DNA of 64,000 nt from positions 1,278,001 through 1,342,000 of the forward strand of contig NC_011772.1 of the NCBI RefSeq assembly GCF_000021305.1, in the 5' to 3' direction. How positions within the stretch are numbered: position 1 is the first letter of the stretch; each line of letters starts with the position of its first letter. Below the pieces are notes generated by a model. It made no database searches and was not told the origin of the DNA. It saw nothing but the letters and a program-made list of their open reading frames with translations. Shown one piece after another: positions 1 through 9,223 of this stretch. A program made the translations under genes and the position numbers. The DNA is from Bacillus cereus G9842 (GTDB taxonomy: Bacteria; Bacillota; Bacilli; Bacillales; Bacillaceae_G).

Positions 1-600
1 GAGTGGAAGCGTGTCTTCGGTCAATTACCAACAGAAGTAGACATTCATGAGATGTATGAAGAGTTTGAAGAAATTCTCTTTTCTATTTTGCCAAGTTATG
101 CTACGCCGATTGAGGGGGTAAAAGAAGTAATCGCTTCTTTACGTGAGAGAGGCATTAAAATCGGTTCAACAACTGGTTATACGAGAGAAATGATGGATAT
201 TGTTGCAAAGGAAGCAGCGTTACAAGGATATAAACCTGATTTTCTTGTTACGCCAGATGATGTTCCAGCAGGCCGTCCATATCCATGGATGTGCTATAAA
301 AATGCAATGGAACTTGATGTGTATCCGATGAATCATATGATAAAAGTAGGGGACACAGTATCAGATATGAAAGAAGGTAGAAATGCTGGAATGTGGACAG
401 TTGGCGTAATTCTTGGAAGTAGTGAGCTCGGTTTAACGGAAGAGGAAGTGGAGAGTATGGATTCGGTAGAGCTTCGTGAAAAAATAGAAGTAGTTCGTAA
501 TCGGTTTGTTGAAAATGGGGCTCATTTTACGATTGAAACGATGCAGGAGCTCGAAAATATAATAGAACATATCGAGAAACAAGAACTAATTATTTCATAA
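1..600 (+). CDS. phnX: phosphonoacetaldehyde hydrolase PhnX, 5' truncated by window
   Basis: The frame is open from base 1 and ends at 600, giving the last 199 residues; the family is usually about 260 aa, so roughly 65 N-terminal residues lie outside the window. HAD-superfamily signatures are visible: GSTTGYTREMMD (motif II region) and KVGDTVSDMKEGRNAG (motif III with the acidic metal-binding residues). PhnX cleaves phosphonoacetaldehyde to acetaldehyde and phosphate in the cytoplasm. The catalytic Asp and Schiff-base Lys of the cap domain would be in the missing part. phnW follows after 15 bp, so the two form the 2-aminoethylphosphonate degradation pair. Confidence 0.95.
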   Translation, partial: EWKRVFGQLPTEVDIHEMYEEFEEILFSILPSYATPIEGVKEVIASLRERGIKIGSTTGYTREMMDIVAKEAALQGYKPDFLVTPDDVPAGRPYPWMCYKNAMELDVYPMNHMIKVGDTVSDMKEGRNAGMWTVGVILGSSELGLTEEEVESMDSVELREKIEVVRNRFVENGAHFTIETMQELENIIEHIEKQELIIS

Positions 601-615
601 AAGGGGCACTGGATC

Positions 616-1713
616 ATGAATGAAAATCACTATTTATTATTAACACCAGGACCATTAACGACAACAAAATCAGTAAAAGAAGTTATGCTATACGATTGGT
701 GTACGTGGGATGTTGAATATAATACGATGGTGCAAGAAGTAAGAGCTAAACTTGTATCGTTAGCGACGAAGGAAGAAGAGAAATATACAACAGTGTTAAT
801 GCAAGGAAGCGGTACGTTTTCAGTTGAAGCAGTAATTGGTTCTGTTATTCCGGCAAATGGGAAGCTTCTCGTTTGTACAAATGGTGCGTACGGTAAGCGC
901 ATCGTGCAAATGGCAGAGATGTTACAGATTGATGTAGTGGTCAGTCAAACAGAAGAGTGGGAACCTACTAATATTGTAGAAGTAGAAAAGTTATTGCAAG
1001 AAGATAAAGAGATTACGCATATTGCAGTTGTTCATTGTGAAACAACGACAGGTATTATAAATCCAATTGTAGATGTATGTAAATTAGGAAAGCAGTATGG
1101 AAAGGTTACAATTGTTGATGCGATGAGTAGTTTCGGCGGGATTGAAATAGACATTGCTGATTTACAAATTGATTTTTTAATTAGTAGTGCAAATAAGTGT
1201 ATTCAAGGGGTTCCTGGATTCGGATTTGTAATCGCAAAACGTGATGAATTATTGAAGTGTAAAGGAAAAGGACGTTCTTTATCTCTTGATTTATATGATC
1301 AATGGGAAACGATGGAAAAACAAAATGGGAAATGGCGTTTTACTTCACCTACACATGTTGTACATGCTTTTTATCAAGCACTACTTGAACTAGAAAAAGA
1401 GGGGGGAGTGAGAGCGCGTTACAATCGATATTACAACAATCAAAAACTACTAGTGAATAGAATGGGAGAAATCGGATTTAAGCCACTAGTAGATGAGAAA
1501 TATCAATCTCCTATTATTACATCTTTCATTTATCCAAAAGAGGGGTTCGAGTTTCAACAGTTATATAACGAATTAAAGCGTTATGGATTTGTTATTTACC
1601 CTGGAAAAATTTCGAAAGTAGATACGTTTCGCATTGGAAATATCGGTGATGTACATGAAGAAGATATTAATCGCTTAGTTGATAGTATTGCTAAAGGAGC
1701 TGTTATTGGATGA
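616..1713 (+). CDS. phnW: 2-aminoethylphosphonate--pyruvate transaminase PhnW
   Basis: The product is a 365-aa class V PLP aminotransferase. [11 protein letters not shown] near the N-terminus is typical of PhnW, and [15 protein letters not shown] carries the PLP lysine (K194). It converts 2-aminoethylphosphonate plus pyruvate into phosphonoacetaldehyde and alanine, supplying the substrate of the preceding PhnX. AAGGGG at 601 serves the ATG at 616. The stop overlaps the next start by 4 bp (ATGA), so the three genes are translationally linked. Full length, with no defects seen. Confidence 0.96.
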   Translation: MNENHYLLLTPGPLTTTKSVKEVMLYDWCTWDVEYNTMVQEVRAKLVSLATKEEEKYTTVLMQGSGTFSVEAVIGSVIPANGKLLVCTNGAYGKRIVQMAEMLQIDVVVSQTEEWEPTNIVEVEKLLQEDKEITHIAVVHCETTTGIINPIVDVCKLGKQYGKVTIVDAMSSFGGIEIDIADLQIDFLISSANKCIQGVPGFGFVIAKRDELLKCKGKGRSLSLDLYDQWETMEKQNGKWRFTSPTHVVHAFYQALLELEKEGGVRARYNRYYNNQKLLVNRMGEIGFKPLVDEKYQSPIITSFIYPKEGFEFQQLYNELKRYGFVIYPGKISKVDTFRIGNIGDVHEEDINRLVDSIAKGAVIG

Positions 1714-2894
1714 AAGTATTTTGCTTAGGTGGAGCAGGTAAAATTTGTCGTGAAGCTATTTTGGATTTAGTTCAATTTTCATCTTTTGAGACGATTACAG
1801 TAGCTGATTTTAACGAGGAAGAGGGCCGTAAAGTAGTAGAATGGCTCAACGATCCTCGTGTTGATTTTGTAAAAGTAGATGTAACGAATCACGAGGATAC
1901 GGTTGCAAAAATGATTGGTTATGACATTGTAATGGACGGTACGACGATAAAGCTAAACGGATTGTCGACCCGCTGTATTGCAGAAGCAGGGTGTCACGGT
2001 GTGAACTTAAATGGATTTGGTGAAGAAAATGAATCGCATGCTATATTTGTTCAAAACGAAAAAACATGTTTACCTGGATTTGGCATGACGCCAGGTGTAA
2101 CGCAAATGATGGCAATGCATGCAGCAAATCAACTGGATACTGTAGATACGATCCGCGTAAGTCACGGTTCGTATCGTCCGATTGCTTTTTCTGCATCAAT
2201 TACAGAGACAACGACATATGAATATGATCCACATTTACCATCGCGTACAGTGTATGAAGATGGTGAATTTAAGCAAGTACTTCCGTTTGCGCGTCCAAGA
2301 GAAATAGAATTGCCAGCGCCTTATGGTAAGACAACGCAGTATATAATCCCGCATTCTGAAACAATTACGTTAGCAAAGGCACTAGAAAATAAAGGTATCA
2401 AACTGATAGAGACGAGAGGAACTTGGCCAAAGCAAAATATGCAACTTGTACATGCTTTATATGATTACGGCATATTGCGTAATGATCAGATTGAAATAAA
2501 TGGGAAAGAAATTGGTATTATGGATTGTATTTCGCGGTATTTATTACAATCGAAAGAAGGACAAGAAACAGAGGTTTATGGTTATGCACTTCATGTAGAA
2601 GTAATAGGTATGAAAAATAATGAGAAGCAAAGACATGTATTATATCATACACATCCGTTATCTGATGGCTCTGTTGTAGGATGGGAAAAATTAAGAGCTT
2701 ATACGAGAAACGTAGGTATTCCATTTGGGATTGCTGCAGAGTTAATTGCAAATGGAAATGTAAATAGGGTGGGTGTTGTTACGCCTGAAGAAGCTTTTGA
2801 AAATCCACAATTGATTTTTGATGAGCTAGCAAAGCGCGGTATTCATATTCATGAAAAAGTTTCTGCTTATAAAGAAAATTACAACCTTGTATAA
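1710..2894 (+). CDS. saccharopine dehydrogenase-like oxidoreductase
   Basis: The product is a 394-aa protein with an N-terminal Rossmann fold ([13 protein letters not shown], a GxGxxx nucleotide-binding loop at residues 5-15) and a longer C-terminal domain as in saccharopine dehydrogenase family proteins. It overlaps phnW by 4 bp and precedes a DeoR regulator, so it belongs to the phosphonate operon. Its substrate cannot be read from the sequence. A role in an aminophosphonate or carbonyl side reaction is only inferred from position. True lysine-pathway saccharopine dehydrogenase is unlikely because that pathway is unusual in Bacillus and the neighbours do not fit. Confidence 0.8.
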   Translation: MKVFCLGGAGKICREAILDLVQFSSFETITVADFNEEEGRKVVEWLNDPRVDFVKVDVTNHEDTVAKMIGYDIVMDGTTIKLNGLSTRCIAEAGCHGVNLNGFGEENESHAIFVQNEKTCLPGFGMTPGVTQMMAMHAANQLDTVDTIRVSHGSYRPIAFSASITETTTYEYDPHLPSRTVYEDGEFKQVLPFARPREIELPAPYGKTTQYIIPHSETITLAKALENKGIKLIETRGTWPKQNMQLVHALYDYGILRNDQIEINGKEIGIMDCISRYLLQSKEGQETEVYGYALHVEVIGMKNNEKQRHVLYHTHPLSDGSVVGWEKLRAYTRNVGIPFGIAAELIANGNVNRVGVVTPEEAFENPQLIFDELAKRGIHIHEKVSAYKENYNLV

Positions 2895-2934
2895 ATAAGG
2901 AAGTTTATGAGGGAGATATAAATGAGGTGAAGCT

Positions 2935-3717
2935 ATGTCTGTAGTAGGAGAAGAAAGAAAGCGAACCATTCTTGAAAAGGTAGAATTTAAAGGGAAAGTA
3001 AAGGTTTCAGAATTAGCTAGAGAATTTGCTGTATCAACAGAAACGATTCGTCGATATTTAGAAGAATTAGATCGTGAAAAGAAGTTGAAAAAAGTGTATG
3101 GTGGAGCTGTTCAACTTCCAGGCGCTGGGGTAGAGGCACCAATGTTAGAAAGAGAAATGCTACATATAGAAGAGAAGAAAAGAATTGGTTATAAAGCAGC
3201 GACATTTGTAGAAGATGGTGATGTCATTGCAATTGATGATGGAAGTACACCGCTTCAAATGGTTCCATACCTTGTTCATCGTAAAAACTTAACGATTGTA
3301 ACAAGTTCATTTCCAGTCGCAACACAATTAATTTCTTCTATTAATAAAAAGATGTTTCACGGTGAAGTTTTATTTATAGGTGGAAAAGTATCTCCAAAGC
3401 ATTCGCGTGTATCAGGGTCTATTTCTCAGCAAGTAATACAGCAATTCCATTTTCATAAAGCGTTCGTTTCGATTGATGGGCTATTACCTAGTTTTGGAGT
3501 TTCCAGCTTTGAATTAGAGAAAGCGAAATTGTCAGAGGCGATGATGAAATTAGCTGAGAAAACATATATTTTATGTGATCATACGAAGGTAGGCGTGAAA
3601 GGGAATTATCGTATAGCAGCATTTTCACGTATTCAACATGTAATTTGTGATAAAAAAATGCCATATAGTTTTGAAGAAGAACTTATGAAGCATAATATTC
3701 AGTGGACAGTTTGTTAA
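2935..3717 (+). CDS. DeoR-family transcriptional regulator
   Basis: The product is a 260-aa protein with an N-terminal DeoR helix-turn-helix (KVSELAREFAVSTETIRRYL, about residues 21-40, followed by the usual KKVYGGAV wing) and a C-terminal sugar-isomerase-like sensor domain (IAIDDGSTPLQM, LFIGGKV). DeoR proteins usually repress a catabolic operon and are released by a phosphorylated intermediate. Lying last in the phn cluster, this one probably controls it. Start at 2935 follows GAGGTGAAGCT. A terminator follows the stop. Confidence 0.9.
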   Translation: MSVVGEERKRTILEKVEFKGKVKVSELAREFAVSTETIRRYLEELDREKKLKKVYGGAVQLPGAGVEAPMLEREMLHIEEKKRIGYKAATFVEDGDVIAIDDGSTPLQMVPYLVHRKNLTIVTSSFPVATQLISSINKKMFHGEVLFIGGKVSPKHSRVSGSISQQVIQQFHFHKAFVSIDGLLPSFGVSSFELEKAKLSEAMMKLAEKTYILCDHTKVGVKGNYRIAAFSRIQHVICDKKMPYSFEEELMKHNIQWTVC

Positions 3718-3734
3718 ATACAGTGAAAGTACCT

Positions 3735-3767
3735 AAACTCCCGCCTAATTTTTAGGAGGGAGTTTTA
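3735..3767 (+). terminator. rho-independent terminator of the phn operon
   Basis: ACTCCC/GGGAGT arms with an inner CCTAA/TTAGG pair, followed by TTTTA. It lies 18 bp after the DeoR stop. Confidence 0.85.
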
Positions 3768-3793
3768 TTGTCTGTAAATCGTAAAATAAAAGA

Positions 3794-3809
3794 TTTGCAT
3801 TTATGCAAA
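3794..3809. promoter_or_regulatory. palindrome upstream of the 39-aa ORF, possible operator
   Basis: TTTGCAT and ATGCAAA form a perfect 7-2-7 inverted repeat. A TATAAT-like -10 follows about 30 bp downstream. The binding protein is unknown. Confidence 0.35.
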
Positions 3810-3886
3810 AAGTGGACACATTTTCTCATCTCTTTCATATAATTTACCAATACAAAAAAAGTTGGTCGAAGGAAAGAAGGGAGAAC

Positions 3887-4006
3887 ATGTCAGAACGAAT
3901 ATATAATAAACTTGTATTGTACGCGAATATTTTGCAAAAAATCGGTGTCATCAATGAGAAGGAAAAAAGTGAAATTCTTCATACGATAGGTAAAAAAGCC
4001 CTTTGA
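3887..4006 (+). CDS. 39-aa hypothetical protein
   Basis: The small ORF starts MSERIYNKLVLYANILQ and has a strong Shine-Dalgarno (GAAGGGAG) 5 bp before ATG 3887. A longer in-frame reading from 3803 lacks such a site. The product is predicted helical and mildly charged; I do not recognise the family. The last codons and the stop lie inside the 5' arm of its own terminator, a compact arrangement suggesting a monocistronic transcript. Unrelated in function to phn or ilsA as far as can be seen. Confidence 0.55.
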   Translation: MSERIYNKLVLYANILQKIGVINEKEKSEILHTIGKKAL

Positions 4007-4022
4007 ATAAAGGGCTTTTTAT
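3991..4022 (+). terminator. terminator overlapping the stop of the 39-aa ORF
   Basis: AAAAAGCCCTT and AAGGGCTTTTT form an 11-bp stem around TGAATA. The TGA of the loop is the stop codon of the preceding ORF. Confidence 0.85.
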
Positions 4023-4055
4023 TATTTATCTTTAAAAATATAAATTTAATGTAAT

Positions 4056-4093
4056 ATTCTCATTGACAATGAGAATGAGATTCATTATCATTT
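4056..4093. promoter_or_regulatory. Fur-box cluster upstream of ilsA (distal)
   Basis: A perfect palindrome with 10-bp arms (ATTCTCATTG) around one base at 4056-4076 is followed by GAATGAGATTCATTATCATT, which overlaps the GATAATnATTATC-type Fur consensus. ilsA is known to be iron-regulated in B. cereus. Confidence 0.75.
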
Positions 4094-4104
4094 ATTTGTG
4101 GATA

Positions 4105-4123
4105 ATTGATAAGTATTATCAAT
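4105..4123. promoter_or_regulatory. Fur box upstream of ilsA (proximal)
   Basis: ATTGATAAGTATTATCAAT is a near-perfect inverted repeat matching the Fur 7-1-7 pattern. It ends 32 bp before the TTG start, so it probably overlaps the promoter or transcription start. Confidence 0.8.
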
Positions 4124-4155
4124 TATAAAAATTATATATGATAGGGGATATTATT

Positions 4156-6438
4156 TTGAAAAAAAATTATATGAAGGCGCTAGTAGTAGCGACAACATTA
4201 GCAATTCCATTTGCTACGTACTCTACTCCAGCATTAGCAGCACTAAAAGTTGAAGCAAATCAATCGGTAGCAGCAGCGAGTGATCGCACGTATGATACTG
4301 AGATTAAAATATATAAGGATCAAAAAGACGAGCCATCTATGGTTTCTCAATATATAAAAGATCCTAAAGTAACAATTGCAGCTGGCAAAAAAATTGTCAC
4401 TGTAACAATGCAAGATAGCGATTATTTTCAATATCTTAGAATAGAAGATAGAAACCAGCCTGGTGTATTTCATGATGTGAAAGTTTTGTCAGAAGATAAG
4501 AGGAAGAATGGAACGAAAGTAGTTCAATTTGAAATTGGCGAGTTTGAGAAGAAGCACAATATGCAAATGCATATACTTATTCCAGCTATTGGATATGATC
4601 ACAAATATCAAGTTCAATTTGAAATTAAAGATCCAACTGTAGGTAACAAAGAAACAGAGAAACCAGATGATAACTCTAATTCAGGCAATACGGAAACGGA
4701 TAATCCAGTTGATAATCAAAACATGATAACAGATAACAAATTAAGAGAACTTGTTAATAAAAAAGTATTTAATAGAAAAGATTTAAATACACCAATTACG
4801 AAAGAAGAGTTATTACAAGTAAAGGATTTGTTTTTAAATACAAACGAGATACTTGATTATAGTGCATTAAAATATATGCCAAATTTAAAATCTTTAACAG
4901 TTGCGAATGCAAAGATAAAAGATCCGTCGTTCTTTGCGAACCTAAAGCAATTAAATCATTTAGCTTTGCGTGGTAATGAGTTTTCAGATGTAACGCCACT
5001 TGTTAAGATGAATAATTTAGAGTCTCTTGATTTAAGTAATAATAAAATTACAAATGTTGCACCACTAACTGAAATGAAAAATGTAAAAACTTTATATCTA
5101 TCAGGCAACCAAATAGAAGATGTAACAGCATTAGCGAAAATGGAACAACTAGATTACTTGAATTTAGCAAATAATAAAATTAAGAACGTTGCTCCATTAA
5201 GTGCTTTAAAAAATGTAACATACTTAACTTTAGCAGGTAATCAAATTGAAGATATTAAACCGTTATATTCATTACCTTTAAAAGATTTAGTATTAACGCG
5301 TAATAATGTTAAAGATTTATCGGGTATTGATCAAATGAATCAATTAAATAAATTATTTGTCGGGAAAAATCAAATTAAAGATGTGACACCACTTGCTAAA
5401 ATGACTCAGCTTACAGAATTAGATTTACCCAATAATGAATTAAAAGATATTACTCCATTATCAAGTCTAGTAAACTTACAAAAGCTTGATTTAGAAGCGA
5501 ATTATATTACAGACTTATCACCAGTGAGCAATTTGAAAAAATTAGTATTTCTAAGTTTTGTTGCAAATGAAATCCGTGATGTCCGACCAGTTATAGAACT
5601 AAGTAAGACGGCTTATATCAATGTCCAAAACCAAAAAGTATTTTTAGAGGAAACAGAAGTAAATAAAGAAGTAAAAGTACCTATATATGAAAAAGATGGT
5701 GAGATTTCTACGAAAATTCGTCTGAAGAGCGATAACGGTACGTATAGTAATGGTGTAGTGAAATGGAGTACACCAGGTGAGAAAGTATATGAATTTGGTG
5801 TGAAAGATCCATTTGCGGATACAGGAATCTTCTTTACAGGGTCTGTTATTCAAAATGTAGTAGAAAGTAAAGACGGTAATACATCTAAAGAAGATGAGAA
5901 AACAGAAGTGGTAGAATTTAAAGATGTACCAAAGGGACATTGGTCAGAAGAAGCAATTAATTACTTAGCGAAAGAAAAGTTATTTATAGGCTATGGAAAT
6001 GGTGAATTTGGATTTGGTGATAACATTACTCGTGGACAAGTAGCTCTTCTAATACAAAGGTATTTAAAATTAGAAAATAATCTAGAACCAAAAACGGCAT
6101 TTACAGATACGAAAGGAAATATGTATGAAACGGCTATTGATGCAGTGGTTCAAGCTGGTATTATGACAGGGTATGGAAATGATATATTCCGTCCAGATGG
6201 AGTATTAACTCGATATGAAATGTCAGTAGTACTACAAAGAGTATTTCAGTTAAAAGAAAATGAAAATAGTGCAGAGAATTTCAAAGATATACCAAATGGC
6301 CATTGGGCGAAAGGATATGTGAAAGCTCTAGTAGATAATAAAATATCAAAAGGTGACGGGGAAGGGAATTTTTTAGGAGATAATTTCGTAACACGTGAAC
6401 AATATGCACAGTTTTTGTATAATGCAATAAAGAAATAA
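4156..6438 (+). CDS. ilsA: IlsA, iron-regulated leucine-rich surface protein (heme/ferritin capture)
   Basis: I place the start at TTG 4156, 7 bp after ATAGGGGAT, giving 760 aa, the length known for B. cereus IlsA; ATG 4138 has no ribosome site. Order of parts: signal peptide (about 1-30, ending TPALA), a NEAT domain (about 35-158) with the heme-ligand motif YDHKY near 147-151, an acidic Asn/Asp/Thr linker, about a dozen leucine-rich repeats (200-480, LxxLxLxxNxI), and three C-terminal SLH motifs (FKDVPKGHW, FTDTKGNMY, FKDIPNGHW) that hold it on the cell wall. IlsA takes heme from hemoglobin and iron from ferritin in the host. Two Fur sites precede it and a bcr1 element abuts its stop codon. 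Confidence 0.95.
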   Translation: MKKNYMKALVVATTLAIPFATYSTPALAALKVEANQSVAAASDRTYDTEIKIYKDQKDEPSMVSQYIKDPKVTIAAGKKIVTVTMQDSDYFQYLRIEDRNQPGVFHDVKVLSEDKRKNGTKVVQFEIGEFEKKHNMQMHILIPAIGYDHKYQVQFEIKDPTVGNKETEKPDDNSNSGNTETDNPVDNQNMITDNKLRELVNKKVFNRKDLNTPITKEELLQVKDLFLNTNEILDYSALKYMPNLKSLTVANAKIKDPSFFANLKQLNHLALRGNEFSDVTPLVKMNNLESLDLSNNKITNVAPLTEMKNVKTLYLSGNQIEDVTALAKMEQLDYLNLANNKIKNVAPLSALKNVTYLTLAGNQIEDIKPLYSLPLKDLVLTRNNVKDLSGIDQMNQLNKLFVGKNQIKDVTPLAKMTQLTELDLPNNELKDITPLSSLVNLQKLDLEANYITDLSPVSNLKKLVFLSFVANEIRDVRPVIELSKTAYINVQNQKVFLEETEVNKEVKVPIYEKDGEISTKIRLKSDNGTYSNGVVKWSTPGEKVYEFGVKDPFADTGIFFTGSVIQNVVESKDGNTSKEDEKTEVVEFKDVPKGHWSEEAINYLAKEKLFIGYGNGEFGFGDNITRGQVALLIQRYLKLENNLEPKTAFTDTKGNMYETAIDAVVQAGIMTGYGNDIFRPDGVLTRYEMSVVLQRVFQLKENENSAENFKDIPNGHWAKGYVKALVDNKISKGDGEGNFLGDNFVTREQYAQFLYNAIKK

Positions 6439-6595
6439 AGTGAAACTTTAATCAGTGGGGGTTTTGTTTATCCCCCACTGATTATTAGCCCTCACCAATC
6501 GGGCTTTTACGGGCAGAGCCCGATCCCCGCCTAACTTCTTTGCTTTCGCTGCATTTTGAGGTGGGGGTCTTACTGCCTAGCAAATAGCGGGATAA
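6436..6595 (+). repeat. bcr1 repeat, full-length copy A
   Basis: A 160-bp element from ATAAAGTGAAACTTTAAT to GCAAATAGCGGGATAA, with internal GC-rich arms able to fold (GGGCTTTTACGGGCAGAGCCC, CCCCGCC/GGTGGGGG). It matches the B. cereus group bcr1 repeat and the copy at 42637. The ilsA stop codon TAA falls in the first bases of the element, so it sits directly on the 3' end of ilsA. Confidence 0.88.
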
Positions 6596-6604
6596 AAAGT
6601 GAGG

Positions 6605-6646
6605 AAAATGCACTATTCTTTAATTAAAGAATAGTGCATTTTTTTA
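6605..6646 (+). terminator. strong terminator after ilsA/bcr1
   Basis: A 15-bp stem AATGCACTATTCTTT/AAAGAATAGTGCATT around AATT with a T7 tail. It is about 170 bp after the ilsA stop, so the bcr1 copy lies inside the ilsA transcript. The remaining 6647-6842 is AT-rich and shows no gene. Confidence 0.9.
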
Positions 6647-6842
6647 TGTACAAAATGAAATAGGCAATAGATAGGAGTATAGACATATGAATAGCCTATT
6701 TTAAAGAAGAACCGCGAAACTATATTGACAAAAAAGCATTCTCATGTGATAATTCAATTAAATTTTTAGAATAATCAAAAAATATTCCTTTTACATAGAA
6801 AGGATTCGAACCTTATATGAATATTATGCCGGGGGTGACGAA

Positions 6843-7472
6843 ATGTTATTTTTTCTGAAGAAATGGAATGAATTAAAAGATGTGAAATCTGAATTGGCAC
6901 TTCGTGATTGGTTTTATGGTACCAAAATTAGTTTGTCGCTATGTACGTCAAAAGAGCCGTTAACATTTTTAGTAAATGTTGAGGGAAGAGATAAAGGGCT
7001 ATTTTCGGAAGAAGATTTTATTGTCGTAAATTGCATGTGCGAGTCAGTATTTGAAAATGAAGAAAAACCAGCTGCAGAGTCATTTATGCATGCGGATATT
7101 TATAAAAAAAGTAGTGCAGGATGTATTTTACAAGTGCAGACTGTAGATAGTCATTTAATATCAGAGTTATATGGAGAAGAAGGAGAAGTAACGTTCGATA
7201 AACGCAGTGTGGAACGTGTTTTCGGAAAAGAAGGTATAACAGAAATGACCATTCCAATTGTAGAAGATGAAAAAAAATTCGCTGATTTATTAGAAAGCAA
7301 TGTTCCGAATTTCATTGAAGGTGGAGGAGTAGTTCTTGTTCATAATTACGGCATGATTGTGTGGGGAAAAACGCCAGAAGAAGCGAAAAAATGGCTAGAG
7401 GGTATAGAATATTTAATGAACTATCATGTGAAATTATTAATGATTAAGGGCGCAAGAAGCTCTGTTATATAA
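6843..7472 (+). CDS. class II aldolase/adducin-fold protein, MtnB-like but without metal ligands
   Basis: The product is a 209-aa protein that aligns along its length with methylthioribulose-1-phosphate dehydratase (MtnB): ELALRDWF, EPLTFLV, then ESFMHADIYKKSSAGC and TVDSHLISELY. The three zinc ligands of MtnB are all replaced. The HxH pair reads QVQ here (Q97, Q99), and the third His (NHG) reads NYG (Y169). The GTSGN substrate loop is shortened to GTK. The acidic residue of the SAE motif is kept (E79). Catalysis by the MtnB mechanism therefore looks impossible, so it is probably a pseudoenzyme or has a new role. GGGGGTGACGAA precedes ATG 6843. It is monocistronic and away from other methionine-salvage genes. 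Confidence 0.75.
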   Translation: MLFFLKKWNELKDVKSELALRDWFYGTKISLSLCTSKEPLTFLVNVEGRDKGLFSEEDFIVVNCMCESVFENEEKPAAESFMHADIYKKSSAGCILQVQTVDSHLISELYGEEGEVTFDKRSVERVFGKEGITEMTIPIVEDEKKFADLLESNVPNFIEGGGVVLVHNYGMIVWGKTPEEAKKWLEGIEYLMNYHVKLLMIKGARSSVI

Positions 7473-7598
7473 AAATGAATGTGATATGGCCACAAGTTAA
7501 TAAATAAATGAAAGCGTTTTAAAAATAATTTCACTCATAAAATATAGGTCTCCTTATTATATATAGATTACATGTTGACATGTAAGGAGGAACATATT

Positions 7599-8222
7599 TT
7601 GCGAGTTAAATATCATTTTCTGCCAAAGCAGCAAGTAACATTTTGCAAAATAAATGATTCTGGTGAAGAGGCACTGCAAACGATGAACAAAACGGGATTT
7701 CGAGCCATCCCGGTATTAGCAGAAGATGAGAAGAAATTCACGGGGATTATTTATAAAGTAGATTTATTAGAAAAAAAATGCAATAGCGGATTAGAGCATG
7801 TAAGTGCAGGAGATATACTTGACAATTCCAATGCATTTATTTTTGAAAAGGATTCCTTCTTCAGAGCCTTTTATGTGATTCGTCGGCTTCCGTTTTTAGC
7901 CGTGCTAAATGATTATAATGAATTTGTCGGTATGTTAACGCATTCGAATATATTTGATGTTATTGAAGATTCATTTGGTATGCGGACAGGTGGTTATATA
8001 TTAACAATTGCAACACAAGATTGTAAAGGAACGATTAAAGAGCTTGGGACATTGTTAAAAGCATATAATATCGGTGGGTTGTTTACACTCGATAACGGTG
8101 ATCAATATATCCGCCGCGTTATTGTAAATATATCAGATGAGTTAGATGAAACAAGATTAAAGCAATTAATCGGAAAAATAGAGAAAAAAGGATTCAGAGT
8201 GAGTCATGTAGATTATATTTAA
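7599..8222 (+). CDS. CBS-pair plus ACT-domain protein, CbpA/AcuB-like
   Basis: TTG 7599 is preceded by AAGGAGGA at 8 bp and gives 207 aa; an in-frame ATG at 7572 would place the Shine-Dalgarno inside the gene. Two CBS motifs (residues about 15-130: GFRAIPVL, RLPFLAVLND...GMLTHSNIFDV) are followed by an ACT-like domain (about 137-207: TIATQDCKGTIKELG). This layout is shared by the B. subtilis AcuB family and by proteins named CbpA that bind cyclic di-AMP. Ligand binding is not shown by sequence alone. Single gene with its own terminator. Confidence 0.75.
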   Translation: MRVKYHFLPKQQVTFCKINDSGEEALQTMNKTGFRAIPVLAEDEKKFTGIIYKVDLLEKKCNSGLEHVSAGDILDNSNAFIFEKDSFFRAFYVIRRLPFLAVLNDYNEFVGMLTHSNIFDVIEDSFGMRTGGYILTIATQDCKGTIKELGTLLKAYNIGGLFTLDNGDQYIRRVIVNISDELDETRLKQLIGKIEKKGFRVSHVDYI

Positions 8223-8227
8223 GTTAA

Positions 8228-8273
8228 AAAGAAAAGTACCTATCTGTTATATATAGATAGGTACTTTTCTTTG
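8228..8273. terminator. bidirectional terminator
   Basis: AGAAAAGTACCTATCT/AGATAGGTACTTTTCT stem with A-rich and T-rich flanks, between the convergent CBS gene and the polysaccharide deacetylase gene. Confidence 0.9.
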
Positions 8274-8286
8274 TGAGTAATAAACT

Positions 8287-9057
8287 TTATTTTGAAACAG
8301 GAGGCGGGGATAATGCTAGATCAGATAAAAAAATAAAGTCTGCATGCTCACGAATTTTAGGGATAGAAGTTTCAATAACGCGTGATGTAATTTCACCTGG
8401 GGGGCCCACATGCCCGATAGCTACCATAATAGGTTTTTCTTGAATTTTTTTGATGAGTAATTGGGCTTGTTTTGAAATATGTCCTGCTGTATACACATCA
8501 TCAAAAAATAGTTGGTTTTCAATAATAGGAACTCCTAATTCTTTTCCGATTTTTGGGACGACACTATTAGGATTAGTTTTACTATCTAAGTAAAATAAAC
8601 CGTGTTTTTTACAAGCAGCAAGTATAAGGCGAACAATTCTTTCATCCGCTGTTACTTTTGACCCCATATGATTGTTCATTCCAATTGCATGCGGAACTTC
8701 TTGAATCGCTTGTTCAAGTCGGTTGTTTATTTCTTCATCGCTTAAATCGGTTGTAATTGCTTTCGGTCCAAGCCATTCTTTTTTACCTTTAATAGGTTCC
8801 ATTGGCATATGTATAATAACTTCATGGCCTTTTTTATGGGCGGCTATTGCATCTTCTTTTGTGGAAGGAAGAAAAGGCATAACAGCAACAGTGAGCGGAA
8901 TGGGAAGTGATAACATTTGATTAGTCCCCTTCATATTATTGCCGAAATCATCAATGACAATAGCAACTTTATTTGTATGAGCATTTGCTTGAATAGGAAA
9001 TAAGAAGGACGGTAAAAACAAAACAATGATGAACAATGTAATCGTATATTTTCGCAT
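8287..9057 (-). CDS. divergent polysaccharide deacetylase (YibQ/DUF610-like), secreted
   Basis: The product is a 256-aa protein with a signal peptide (about 1-26, cleavage after IQANA). The mature part begins NKVAIVIDDFGNNMKGT, the family hallmark, followed by VAVMPFLPSTKEDA, HMPMEPIKGKK, MNNHMGSKVT and GHVGPPGEITSRVI. It belongs to the divergent polysaccharide deacetylase clan and probably acts on cell-wall or secreted glycans; the substrate is unknown. It faces the CBS gene and has a bcr1 element just upstream of its start region (9079-9223). Confidence 0.85.
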   Translation of the reverse strand: MRKYTITLFIIVLFLPSFLFPIQANAHTNKVAIVIDDFGNNMKGTNQMLSLPIPLTVAVMPFLPSTKEDAIAAHKKGHEVIIHMPMEPIKGKKEWLGPKAITTDLSDEEINNRLEQAIQEVPHAIGMNNHMGSKVTADERIVRLILAACKKHGLFYLDSKTNPNSVVPKIGKELGVPIIENQLFFDDVYTAGHISKQAQLLIKKIQEKPIMVAIGHVGPPGEITSRVIETSIPKIREHADFIFLSDLALSPPPVSK

Positions 9058-9078
9058 ATAAATATTTCCTTTCTATTG

Positions 9079-9223
9079 TTATCCCGCTATTTGTGGGTAG
9101 TAAGACTCCCACCTCAACATTGGGCTGGATAGGTGGGAGATTCACTGCCTATAAACGCACGATTGGTGAATGCTAATAATCAGTGGGGCTGAACAAAAAA
9201 CACTGATTAAAGTTTCACTTTAT
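9079..9223 (-). repeat. bcr1 repeat, copy B (minus orientation, slightly shortened)
   Basis: TTATCCCGCTATTTGTGGG to AGTTTCACTTTAT is the reverse complement of the bcr1 ends seen at 6436 and 42637, with the internal part divergent (145 bp against 157-160). It lies 21 bp upstream of the deacetylase start, so its end may be in that gene's promoter or leader. Confidence 0.85.
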
